Positions 7,111 to 13,529 of a DNA stretch of 17,272 bases are shown in pieces (the first letter of the stretch is position 1; every line of letters starts with the position of its first letter). The notes under the pieces are model-generated. The model saw only the letters and a program-made list of their open reading frames with translations, ran no database searches and had not been told where the DNA came from. This DNA comes from Flavobacteriia bacterium (GTDB lineage Bacteria > Bacteroidota > Bacteroidia > Flavobacteriales > Flavobacteriaceae): contig JAHBAN010000116.1 of the NCBI GenBank assembly GCA_018500075.1, positions 1 through 17,272 of the forward strand, read 5' to 3'. The position numbers were made by a program, and so were the translations under genes.

Positions 7111-8190
7111 ATGACCAGAACAATCGTCGAATCCAAAACCAAAACCGCGATCATCGGCTTTGACCAGCCCTTCACAGTGATCGGCGAGCGCATCAACCCC
7201 ACGGGGCGCAAGGTGCTCAACGAAGAGCTGGAGCGTGGCGACTTTTCCCGCGTTCAGGCCGACGCGCTGGCGCAGGTCGCGGCAGGCGCCACCATCCTTG
7301 ATATCAACTCGGGCGCTGTCTTCTCGGGCAAAATGGCCGAAGACCCCCGCTATGCAGACAACAACTTCGTTGAGCCAACCTTGATGCGCGAGCTGATCGA
7401 AAAAGTGCAAGAAGTCACAGACTCTCCACTGTGCATCGACAGCTCTGTTCCGGGCGCGCTCGAAGCCGGTCTTGCCGCCGCCGAAGGCCGTCCACTGCTG
7501 AACTCTGTGACAGGCGAAGAAGAGCGCCTCGAGCAGGTTCTGCCGCTGGTCAAGAAATACAACGTCCCCGTTGTCGCCATCTCCAATGACGACACAGGCA
7601 TCTCCGAAGACCCCGATGTGCGCTTTGCCGTGGCCAAAAAGATTGTCGAGCGCGCCGCAGACTTTGGCATCCCCGCGCATGACATCGTTGTGGACCCGCT
7701 CGTCATGCCGATCGGCGCAATGGGAACAGCCGGCCTTCAGGTCTTCACGCTCGTGCGCCGCTTGCGCGAAGAGCTGGGCGTCAACACAACCTGTGGCGCC
7801 TCCAATATCTCCTTTGGCCTGCCAAACCGTCACGGCATCAACAACGCCTTCCTGCCGATGGCCATCACCGCAGGCATGACCTCGGCGATCATGAATCCGG
7901 TCGCGATCCCCGTTGGCCCGACCAAAATCGCCGAAAAGCGCGCCGAAGTTGAGGCCTCGGGTCTTGTTCTGCCCGCCGATATGGATGATGAAACCTTCTG
8001 CCAGCTCTTTGGCCTTGGCTCAACCAAGCCCCGCGCCGGCAAGGAAATGGAGGCCATCCGCGCCGCCAACTTCCTCACCAACAATGATGATGGTGGCGCG
8101 GCCTGGATCAACTTCAACCGCGTCGCCCCCAAAGCAGGCCAGGAAGGCCGCGGCCGCGCGGGCCGCACAGGCGGACGCCGCCGCGGCTAA
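7111..8190 (+). CDS. Methyltetrahydrofolate:corrinoid methyltransferase (pterin-binding domain)
   Basis: This family moves the methyl group between 5-methyl-THF and the cobalt of a corrinoid protein, like the folate-binding module of MetH, AcsE or MtgA. The 359-residue product has the pterin-binding TIM barrel: TVIGERINPTGRK (about 22-34), TILDINSG (61-68), LCIDSS (107-112), LLNSVTGEEE (129-138), VVDPLVMPIG (193-202) and CGASNISFGLPNR (228-240, with the conserved asparagine near the pterin). Related single-domain enzymes are about 260-300 residues. This one has a C-terminal extension of about 70 residues ending in an Arg/Gly-rich tail (344-359). No corrinoid-binding or homocysteine-binding module is present in the protein or its neighbours. 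It is the last gene of the metF operon and is closed by a strong terminator. A part in a split methionine synthase is plausible; methylamine or betaine demethylation is the alternative. Confidence 0.87.
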   Translation: MTRTIVESKTKTAIIGFDQPFTVIGERINPTGRKVLNEELERGDFSRVQADALAQVAAGATILDINSGAVFSGKMAEDPRYADNNFVEPTLMRELIEKVQEVTDSPLCIDSSVPGALEAGLAAAEGRPLLNSVTGEEERLEQVLPLVKKYNVPVVAISNDDTGISEDPDVRFAVAKKIVERAADFGIPAHDIVVDPLVMPIGAMGTAGLQVFTLVRRLREELGVNTTCGASNISFGLPNRHGINNAFLPMAITAGMTSAIMNPVAIPVGPTKIAEKRAEVEASGLVLPADMDDETFCQLFGLGSTKPRAGKEMEAIRAANFLTNNDDGGAAWINFNRVAPKAGQEGRGRAGRTGGRRRG

Positions 8191-8205
8191 AGGCTCAGAC
8201 TTTGC

Positions 8206-8243
8206 AAAAAACAGCGCTCCGGCTTCCCGCCGGGGCGTTTTTT
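8206..8243. terminator. Strong bidirectional intrinsic terminator
   Basis: A 9-bp stem, CGCTCCGGC (8215-8223) with GCCGGGGCG (8229-8237, one G-U pair), has a 5-base loop and is followed on the plus strand by six T (8238-8243). Six A at 8206-8211 give a T-run on the minus strand as well. It sits between the convergent methyltransferase gene (stop 8190) and the DUF192 gene (stop 8289) and probably serves both. Confidence 0.9.
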
Positions 8244-8274
8244 ATGCCAGCTTTTTGGCCCTCACGCGCCCAGC

Positions 8275-8302
8275 CTACTCGGCACAGGCTACTCGGAACA
8301 GG
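8275..8302. repeat. 14-bp tandem duplication at the DUF192 stop codon
   Basis: Two adjacent units, CTACTCGGCACAGG (8275-8288) and CTACTCGGAACAGG (8289-8302), differ at one base. On the minus strand each unit contains GAG TAG, so the second unit holds the last codons and stop of the DUF192 gene and the first is an untranslated copy behind it. This looks like a small slippage duplication. Confidence 0.85.
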
Positions 8303-8783
8303 GCCAAGCCGCCACCGCCTGATCAAAAGCCGGATGGCGCATCTCGCTGCCCACGCCCACTCCGTAAGCCGCAGCCAAACCGCCGTTGATCTCTAATACG
8401 GCAAGCGCCTTCCCGTTGCTTGAAATAACTGTCTCATCAAGGGGTTGTGCGCGATTATGAATGTGGCTGATCCGCCCCGTTTCATCCACAAACAGCAGAT
8501 CAAGCTCAATCAGCGTGTTGCGCATCCAGAAGGCCAGCTTGGCAGGCGCCTGAAAGACAAACAACATCCCCGCGCCCCGCGGCAGGCTCTCACGATACAT
8601 CAGCCCCTTGGCACGTGCGCGCTCCGTATCCGCGATTTCAATTTGAAATTGCGCCGTGCCCCACGGCCCGCGCAGCGCCACCACATCCTCCCGACACTGC
8701 GCCGCGAGCGGCCCGGTTGTGAGAGCCAGAAAAGCCAAAAGAGCGGCCACAACAGCCGCTCTTGTGCATTTCAGTCGACACAT
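8289..8783 (-). CDS. DUF192 family exported protein
   Basis: DUF192 proteins are small secreted or periplasmic proteins of unknown biochemical function. The 164-residue product has a Sec-type signal peptide: a basic N-region (CRLKCTR), a hydrophobic core at about 9-23 and a likely cleavage after Ala28 (PLAA, then Gln). The mature part has the family blocks IADTERARAKGLMYRESLPRG, GMLFVF, FWMRNTLIELDLLFVDETG, ISHI and LEINGG. The ATG at 8783 begins 5 bp past the cold-shock gene stop. It has no good ribosome-binding site of its own and may be translationally coupled. An upstream in-frame TTG at 8807 has GGAGG 7 bases before it and would overlap the cold-shock gene, adding 8 residues; I prefer 8783 for its normal signal-peptide N-region. 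Confidence 0.88.
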   Translation of the reverse strand: MCRLKCTRAAVVAALLAFLALTTGPLAAQCREDVVALRGPWGTAQFQIEIADTERARAKGLMYRESLPRGAGMLFVFQAPAKLAFWMRNTLIELDLLFVDETGRISHIHNRAQPLDETVISSNGKALAVLEINGGLAAAYGVGVGSEMRHPAFDQAVAAWPCSE

Positions 8784-8788
8784 TAAGT

Positions 8789-9286
8789 CTAAATTGCGCT
8801 TTCCCAAGAGCAAACCTCCGTTGCCATGCGCCCACGCTTGCCATCAATCACTTTGATGGCAACCGCCTCGCCCGGCTGAAGGTCGGCAAAGCCTGAGCGG
8901 CGGAGCACTTCGATATGTACAAACACATCATCATCCTTGCCGTAGACATTTGCAAAGCCAAATCCTTTGCTTTTATCAAACCATTTGACCCGTGCGGCTT
9001 CGAGAGTGGCCGCCGCGATGATCGCAGGGTCAATATCCTCAAAGTCGGCCAGCGCCGGCTCACCCGTGTTTTCGGGCGGTTCGATCTCAAGCACTTCTGT
9101 CGCTTGCACGCCGCGCTCTGTGATCTGCGCACTCAAAGCGATCCGAGCGCCATCGGCGATCGAATTTTGCCCGAAGTTACGCAACACATTGGCGTGCAAC
9201 AAGATATCCGGTCCGCCTGTATCAGCAACCACGAAGCCAAATCCCTTTACAGGATCAAACCACTTCACGCTGCCGCGAACTAACAT
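8789..9286 (-). CDS. Two-domain cold-shock (CSD) protein
   Basis: Cold-shock domains are five-stranded OB-folds that bind single-stranded nucleic acid and act as RNA chaperones. The 165-residue product has two of them. The first (about 3-67) has RNP1 as KGFGFV (14-19) but DILLH in place of the usual RNP2. The second (about 98-160) has KGFGFA (107-112) and a normal VFVH RNP2 (121-124). An acidic, proline-containing linker (about 68-95) joins them. Most Csp proteins are single domains of about 70 residues; double-domain forms are common in alphaproteobacteria. The ATG at 9286 is preceded by GGAAG at 5 bases; a TTG at 9304 extends the frame without support. It is followed 5 bp later by the DUF192 gene and preceded by a 169-bp AT-rich leader with palindromes. 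Confidence 0.92.
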   Translation of the reverse strand: MLVRGSVKWFDPVKGFGFVVADTGGPDILLHANVLRNFGQNSIADGARIALSAQITERGVQATEVLEIEPPENTGEPALADFEDIDPAIIAAATLEAARVKWFDKSKGFGFANVYGKDDDVFVHIEVLRRSGFADLQPGEAVAIKVIDGKRGRMATEVCSWESAI

Positions 9287-9359
9287 TACGTCTTCCACTA
9301 TCAAAATTTACTTTCCTGTCCGTTTCACTCCGTCCCCAAACCTGTTGTGGCGGCAAACA

Positions 9360-9374
9360 GTTGATTAATTCAAC
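9360..9374. promoter_or_regulatory. Inverted repeat in the cold-shock gene upstream region
   Basis: GTTGA and TCAAC flank an AT-only 5-base centre (GTTGATTAATTCAAC), 74 bp before the cold-shock ATG on the minus strand. It could be an operator or part of a long cold-responsive leader. It is short, so chance is possible. Confidence 0.3.
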
Positions 9375-9424
9375 CAAAAAATCCGATTTTCGGAAAAAAA
9401 ATGTGAAATAACACGTTAACAATA

Positions 9425-9442
9425 TGACGCTATTTAGCGTCA
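9425..9442. promoter_or_regulatory. 18-bp palindrome between pdxH and the cold-shock gene
   Basis: TGACGCTA-TT-TAGCGTCA is a perfect palindrome with 8-bp arms. It lies 14 bp past the pdxH stop and about 139 bp before the cold-shock ATG (all minus strand). No T-run follows on the minus strand, so it is not a standard terminator for pdxH. On that strand it contains TTGACG, a -35-like sequence, so a dimeric repressor site over the csp promoter is possible. The regulator is unknown. Confidence 0.4.
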
Positions 9443-9455
9443 ATCAGCGCTTATC

Positions 9456-10061
9456 TTAAGGATTCAAACGCAAAATTTCCCACGCCGCCGCAACAGTCTC
9501 CCGCCGCCAGCGAAACCGGTCATGGAGCCGAAACGCCCCATCCGCCCAAAACTCTATTTCAAGCGGGGCAATCCGGTATCCGCCCCAAAAGGGTGGCCGG
9601 GGAGGATTCGGCCCTTTTTCAGCCGTGATCTTTGCCACCTTGGCCATAAGGCTCGCGCGCGAGCTTAACGGCTGCGACTGATCCGAGGCCCAAGCGCCCA
9701 AACGGCTCTTGAGCGAGCGCGACTGATAATAGGCGTCCGCCTGTGGCCCCTCGACCTTGCTGATCAGCCCGCGCACCCGCACCTGACGGCGCAACGACTT
9801 CCAATGCAGCACAAAAGCGGCCTTGCCCGCGCCGTCCAGCTCTTGGGCCTTGGCCGAGCCGTAGTTGGTATAAAACACAAAAGCATCCGCCTCGATCTCC
9901 TTGAGCAAAACCATGCGGACATTGGGCAATCCGTCCTGATCAACCGTCGACAGCGCAATCGCATTGGGATCGTTCACTTCAGAGGCTTCCGCTTCCCCGA
10001 GCCAGCGCTGCGCAATCGCAAAAGGGTCCTCGCCCGCGAAGAGACCTGTTCTGTCTGCCAT
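9456..10061 (-). CDS. pdxH: Pyridoxamine 5'-phosphate oxidase
   Basis: PdxH is the FMN-dependent oxidase that makes pyridoxal 5'-phosphate from pyridoxine or pyridoxamine 5'-phosphate, the last step of B6 synthesis and salvage. The 201-residue product has the split-barrel flavin fold blocks: MVLLKEIEADAFVFYTNYGSAKAQEL, AAFVLHWKSLRRQVRVRG, AYYQSRSLKSRLGAWASDQS, PPFWGGYRI and the C-terminal family signature of the RLHDRF type followed by RRE and AWEILRLNP. Its length matches the family (about 200-220). The ATG at 10061 is chosen because GAGGA lies 7 bases upstream; the frame continues to 10127 but that extension (with CLGC) is not PdxH-like. It is divergent from fabI across a 104-bp spacer with two inverted repeats. 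It supplies the cofactor of enzymes such as the aminotransferase at 12280. Confidence 0.95.
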   Translation of the reverse strand: MADRTGLFAGEDPFAIAQRWLGEAEASEVNDPNAIALSTVDQDGLPNVRMVLLKEIEADAFVFYTNYGSAKAQELDGAGKAAFVLHWKSLRRQVRVRGLISKVEGPQADAYYQSRSLKSRLGAWASDQSQPLSSRASLMAKVAKITAEKGPNPPRPPFWGGYRIAPLEIEFWADGAFRLHDRFRWRRETVAAAWEILRLNP

Positions 10062-10077
10062 GGTAATTCCTCTGTCT

Positions 10078-10097
10078 TTCAAGTCCTGAGACTTGAA
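10078..10097. promoter_or_regulatory. Perfect inverted repeat just upstream of pdxH
   Basis: TTCAAGTC-CTGA-GACTTGAA has 8-bp perfect arms and a 4-base loop. It sits 16 bp upstream of the pdxH ATG, right next to its ribosome-binding site, in the divergent pdxH-fabI spacer. It could be an operator or, in the pdxH transcript, a hairpin that affects translation initiation. No known regulator is assigned. Confidence 0.45.
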
Positions 10098-10103
10098 GCA
10101 CCC

Positions 10104-10117
10104 TAGGCAATCGCCTA
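10104..10117. promoter_or_regulatory. Second short inverted repeat in pdxH-fabI spacer
   Basis: TAGGC-AATC-GCCTA has 5-bp perfect arms, 7 bp from the longer inverted repeat and 48 bp before the fabI ATG. It may be a half of a compound operator for the divergent promoters, or chance. Confidence 0.3.
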
Positions 10118-10165
10118 AAGACGTCAATAACTCATTAACAAATATTCATCAGGGCGGAGATATGA

Positions 10166-10987
10166 ATGTCTAATCAGCTTTTGGCAGGGAAACGCGGGCT
10201 TATTATGGGCCTCGCAAACGACAAGTCGATCGCCTGGGGGATCGCGAAGGCCTGCGCCGATGCGGGCGCCGATCTAGCCTTCTCCTATCAGGGCGAGGCC
10301 CTGCTCAAACGGGTCAATCCTCTCGCCGCCCAGCTCGGCTCTTCACTTGTCGTGCCTTGCGATGTGTCTGATGAAGCCTCCATGGACTCGCTCTTTGAGA
10401 CACTCAAAGCCGAATGGGGGCAGCTTGATTTCGTGGTCCACGCCATCGGATTTTCCGACAAAAACGAGCTGCGTGGCCGCTACGTCGATACCAGCCGCGA
10501 CAATTTCACCATGACAATGGATATCTCGGTCTATTCCTTTACGGCGATCATGCAGCGCGCCGAAAAGATGATGGCGCCCGGCGGCTCTGCCCTCACCCTG
10601 ACTTACTACGGCGCCGAGCAGGTGATGCCACATTACAACGTCATGGGCGTCGCCAAAGCCGCGCTGGAAGCCTCGGTCAAATACCTCGCCGAAGACCTCG
10701 GCAAAGACGGCATCCGCGTCAATTCGATCTCGGCTGGCCCGATCAAGACCCTGGCCGCCTCCGGGATTGGCGATTTCCGCTATATCCTCAAATGGAACGA
10801 GCTCAATTCGCCGCTGCGCCGCAACGTGACAATTGACGATGTCGGCAAATCCGCGCTCTACCTGCTCTCTGACCTCGGCTCAGGCGTGACTGGCGAAAAC
10901 CTTCACGTTGACGCAGGCTACCATGTCGTCGGCATGAAAGCGGTCGATGCGCCCGATATCGACGTAGTGACCGGCCGCAAAGACTAA
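10166..10987 (+). CDS. fabI: Enoyl-[acyl-carrier-protein] reductase (NADH), FabI
   Basis: FabI carries out the last reduction of each cycle of type II fatty-acid synthesis, turning enoyl-ACP into acyl-ACP with NAD(P)H. The 273-residue product is a divergent short-chain dehydrogenase. It has the FabI-type cofactor segment GLIMGLANDKSIAWGIA (about 11-27), VVHAIGFSDKNEL (90-102) and the catalytic region LTYYGAEQVMPHYNVMGVAKAALE, in which Tyr147, Tyr157 and Lys164 match E. coli Tyr146, Tyr156 and Lys163. NSISAGPIKTLAASGIGDF is also typical. The start at 10166 has GGAG 7 bases upstream; an out-of-frame ATG at 10162 opens a three-codon frame that stops at once. Rhodobacterales often have two FabI paralogues, and this may be either. 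The LysE-type gene follows after 3 bp. Confidence 0.95.
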   Translation: MSNQLLAGKRGLIMGLANDKSIAWGIAKACADAGADLAFSYQGEALLKRVNPLAAQLGSSLVVPCDVSDEASMDSLFETLKAEWGQLDFVVHAIGFSDKNELRGRYVDTSRDNFTMTMDISVYSFTAIMQRAEKMMAPGGSALTLTYYGAEQVMPHYNVMGVAKAALEASVKYLAEDLGKDGIRVNSISAGPIKTLAASGIGDFRYILKWNELNSPLRRNVTIDDVGKSALYLLSDLGSGVTGENLHVDAGYHVVGMKAVDAPDIDVVTGRKD

Positions 10988-10990
10988 GCC

Positions 10991-11602
10991 ATGGAGCTGG
11001 GCCACATCATCGCCTTCAACCTGACGCTGCTGGCCGCGATGGCCAGCCCCGGCCCGGCCCTTCTTCTGGCGCTCAAAACCACGCTCACATCCGGCCGCAT
11101 GGCCGGGATTGTCACAGGTCTGGGCCTGGGCACAATGGCCGCCACATGGACCGCCCTCGCCCTTTTGGGGCTTGAGGGGGTGTTCCGGCTCTTTCCCTGG
11201 GCCTATACGCTGCTCAAGACCGGCGGCGCGCTCTACCTGATCTATATCGCTCTCATGATGTGGAAAGAGGCCGCCCGGCCGCTGCCGCCGTCCACCGTCA
11301 CGCCCCCCAAGCTGCGGCGCGCGTTTTTCACAGGTCTGGCCGTGAATTTGGCCAATCCGAAGTCTGTGATTTTTGCCTCGGCCGTGCTCCTCGTGATCTT
11401 CCCCCAAGGCCTCGGCCTGACAGACAAGGCCGCAATCCTGCTCAATCACCTGCTGATCGAATGGGCGCTCTATACGCTCTTTGCCATCGCGCTCTCGACA
11501 CCGGCGGCCCGCACAGCCTATCTGCGCCTCAAGCCCCTGCTCGACCGCCTCGCGGGCCTCATTCTCGGCGCGCTCGCTCTGCGCCTGCTCATTTCAAAAT
11601 AA
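10991..11602 (+). CDS. LysE/RhtB family amino-acid exporter
   Basis: Members export amino acids such as lysine, homoserine, threonine or leucine across the inner membrane. The 203-residue product is very hydrophobic with about six membrane segments (roughly 6-24, 39-63, 68-88, 110-136, 143-165 and 180-200). Family motifs are the N-terminal MASPGPALLLALKTTLTSGRMAGIVTGLGLG, with the typical P-G-P, LLKTGGALYLIYIALMMW and FFTGLAVNLANPKSVIF in the middle. It starts 3 bp after the fabI stop, so it is probably translated from the fabI message; the ribosome-binding site is poor. The substrate cannot be told from sequence, and no LysR-type regulator lies beside it. Confidence 0.88.
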   Translation: MELGHIIAFNLTLLAAMASPGPALLLALKTTLTSGRMAGIVTGLGLGTMAATWTALALLGLEGVFRLFPWAYTLLKTGGALYLIYIALMMWKEAARPLPPSTVTPPKLRRAFFTGLAVNLANPKSVIFASAVLLVIFPQGLGLTDKAAILLNHLLIEWALYTLFAIALSTPAARTAYLRLKPLLDRLAGLILGALALRLLISK

Positions 11603-11635
11603 CCACACAGACCCACCGACAAAGGAACCGCCGCC

Positions 11636-12154
11636 ATGACAGACCGCCTCCCGCACGAAAAAGGCTTTCACATCTCCTGGGACCAGATTCACCGCGACAG
11701 CCGCGCGCTGGCCTGGCGCCTTGATGGCAAAGGCCCCGACAACGGCCAGTGGCGCGCCGTCGTCGCGGTGACACGCGGCGGGATGGCCCCCGCGATGATC
11801 GTGGCGCGCGAACTCGACATCCGCACGGTCGATACCATCTCGGTCAAATCCTATCACTCCGGCGGCGGCAAAGCCGACCAGCGCCGCGAAGCCGAAGTCC
11901 TCAAAGCGCCCGAAGCCGGCCTGATGGGCGATGGCACAGGCATTCTCGTGGTCGATGACCTCGTGGACAGCGGCAAAACCCTCGAGCTGGTGCGCTCGCT
12001 CTACCCCAAGGCCCATTTCGCTTGCGTCTATGCCAAGCCCGAAGGCGAAAAGCAGGCCGATACCTTCATCACCGGGGTGAGCCAGGACACCTGGATTTTC
12101 TTCCCCTGGGATATGGCGCTGCAATATGTCGAGCCCTACCGCGGCAAAGACTGA
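11636..12154 (+). CDS. gpt: Xanthine (guanine) phosphoribosyltransferase
   Basis: Gpt salvages xanthine and guanine, joining them to phosphoribosyl pyrophosphate to give XMP or GMP. The 172-residue product is a type I phosphoribosyltransferase: VVAVTRGGMAPAMIVAREL (about 42-60), a flexible-loop region YHSGGGKADQRREAEVLK (73-90), and the PRPP-binding loop ILVVDDLVDSGKTLE (103-117). The C-terminal TWIFFPWD, which contacts the purine in the XGPRT group, favours Gpt over Hpt or Apt. Length is close to the 152-residue E. coli enzyme plus a short N-terminal addition. AGGAA lies about 9 bases before the ATG. It is 33 bp after the LysE-type gene and is followed by a large palindromic repeat. Confidence 0.92.
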   Translation: MTDRLPHEKGFHISWDQIHRDSRALAWRLDGKGPDNGQWRAVVAVTRGGMAPAMIVARELDIRTVDTISVKSYHSGGGKADQRREAEVLKAPEAGLMGDGTGILVVDDLVDSGKTLELVRSLYPKAHFACVYAKPEGEKQADTFITGVSQDTWIFFPWDMALQYVEPYRGKD

Positions 12155-12174
12155 CACCTGACTTTTTGGCTTCT

Positions 12175-12268
12175 GCAGGACGCTCCGCGGGGGATATTTG
12201 GAGAAAGAAAAAGGATCACAGACCCCCGGCTTTTTCTTTCTGAAAATATCCCCGCCGGAGGCTCCTGC
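12175..12268. repeat. 94-bp imperfect inverted repeat, Rhodobacterales-type intergenic palindrome
   Basis: Arms at 12175-12213 and 12230-12268 (39 bases each, 33 matching) flank a 16-base centre. Each outer end is GCAGGA/TCCTGC and each arm contains GGGATATTT-N3-GAAAGA. The element fills most of the gpt-aminotransferase spacer. As RNA it would form a long hairpin, but the T-rich stretch is near the loop, not after the stem, so it is not a standard terminator. A related half-element lies at 16940-16984. From memory, similar sequences recur in intergenic regions of this order. Confidence 0.85.
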
Positions 12269-12279
12269 ATCACAACGGG

Positions 12280-13464
12280 ATGCCCGCCATGACACTGCCA
12301 CGCACCGCAACAACCTTCCCGCCCCCCGTGCAAGAAGCCCGGCGCTGGCTTGATGGGCTGAGTTTTCCTGCCGAACGCCCGCTGATCAACGTCAGCCAGG
12401 CCGCGCCCACCGCTCCGCCCCCTGCCGCGCTGCGCGAAGCGATGGCCGAGGCCATCCTGACGGAGCCTGAGGCCCATCTCTACGGCCCGACGCTCGGCCT
12501 GCCGGCGCTGCGCGCCGAAGTGGCCCGGCAATGGCGCGCGGGCTATGGCGGCGAGATCGCCGAGGCCGAGGTCGCGATCACATCAGGGTGCAATCAGGCC
12601 TTTGCCGCCGCCATCGCCACGCTCTGCGCGGAGGGCGACGAGGTTATTCTGCCAACCCCATGGTATTTCAATCATAAAATGTGGCTTGATATGTCAGCTG
12701 TGCGCAGCGTTGCGCTGCCCGCCGGCGCAGGCCTTCTGCCCGATCCCGAAGACGCCCGCGCCCTGATCACGCCGCGCACCCGCGCGATTGCGCTTGTCAC
12801 GCCCAACAACCCCGCCGGCGTCGAGTATCCCGCAGAGCTTGTCGGCGCCTTCTATGATCTGGCTCAGGAGCACGGCCTCGCTCTCATTGTCGATGAAACC
12901 TACCGTGACTTTGACAGCCGCACAGGCGCGCCGCATGATCTCTTCACGCGCCATGGCTGGCAGAGCACGCTGATCCAGCTCTATTCCTTTTCCAAAGCCT
13001 ACCGTCTCACCGGCCACCGCGTCGGCGCGATCGTGGCGTCACAGGCGCGTCTGGCCGAGGTCGAGAAGTTTCTTGACACGGTCACGATCTGCCCCAACCA
13101 GATCGGCCAGCGGGGCGCGCTCTGGGGGATGCAGAACCTGAGCCAATGGCTCGCAGGCGAGCGCGCCGAAATCCTTGCCCGCCGCGCCGCCATTGAGGCC
13201 GAGGCCCCGCGCCTCACTGCGCAGGGGTGGCAGCTGCTCGGCCTTGGCGCCTATTTTGCCTATCTGGCGCATCCGTTTGATCTGCGCTCTGATGCGCTTG
13301 CCAAGGAGCTGGTGCGCCAGCAAAGCGTGCTGTGCCTTCCGGGCACGATGTTTCGCCCCACGCCGGACGGCGCAGGCGCGCGCGAGCTGCGCATTGCCTT
13401 TGCCAATGTCGATGCAGCGGGTGTCAAAACCCTGTTTGACAGGCTGGAAAAGACCCGCGCTTGA
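12280..13464 (+). CDS. Aminotransferase class I/II, PLP fold type I
   Basis: This is a pyridoxal-phosphate aminotransferase of the aspartate-aminotransferase fold; the amino-acid substrate is not clear. The 394-residue product shows LYGPTLGLPALR (about 67-78, the YG.. substrate loop), ITSGCNQAF (100-108, PLP phosphate), PTPWYFNH (125-132, aromatic stacking), TPNNPAG (174-180), VDETYRDF (204-211) and the Schiff-base lysine Lys239 in YSFSKAYRLTGHRVGA. RELRIAFANV near the C-terminus carries the usual carboxylate-binding arginine. Two in-frame ATGs, 12280 and 12289, are possible and neither has a good ribosome-binding site; the ATG at 12280 lies only 11 bp after the palindromic repeat, so translation may be affected by it. 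Annotators would probably call it 'aminotransferase'; I do not assign a pathway. Confidence 0.9.
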   Translation: MPAMTLPRTATTFPPPVQEARRWLDGLSFPAERPLINVSQAAPTAPPPAALREAMAEAILTEPEAHLYGPTLGLPALRAEVARQWRAGYGGEIAEAEVAITSGCNQAFAAAIATLCAEGDEVILPTPWYFNHKMWLDMSAVRSVALPAGAGLLPDPEDARALITPRTRAIALVTPNNPAGVEYPAELVGAFYDLAQEHGLALIVDETYRDFDSRTGAPHDLFTRHGWQSTLIQLYSFSKAYRLTGHRVGAIVASQARLAEVEKFLDTVTICPNQIGQRGALWGMQNLSQWLAGERAEILARRAAIEAEAPRLTAQGWQLLGLGAYFAYLAHPFDLRSDALAKELVRQQSVLCLPGTMFRPTPDGAGARELRIAFANVDAAGVKTLFDRLEKTRA

Positions 13465-13529
13465 GCCTTGCTCCCGCGCGCGCAAACCCTTAGACACTGC
13501 CCTCAAGAATTGGGCATGAGGAGAGCGTG

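Noticed and set aside
6766..7833. 355-codon minus-strand open frame
   Set aside because: Antisense to metF and the methyltransferase, both with clear motifs; composition is Gly/Cys/His-rich shadow.
9383..9409. Poly-A tract next to CCGATTTTCGG as a terminator
   Set aside because: The stem is only 4 bp, and on the minus strand the T-run precedes the stem, so the order is wrong for pdxH termination.
10162..10173. ATG AAT GTC TAA mini-frame overlapping the fabI start
   Set aside because: GGAG is only 2 bases from this ATG, too close for good initiation, and sits at the right distance for the fabI ATG instead.
12175..12268. Palindrome read as an insertion-sequence end or a simple rho-independent terminator
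   Set aside because: No transposase or target duplication is visible, and no T-run follows the stem in either direction.
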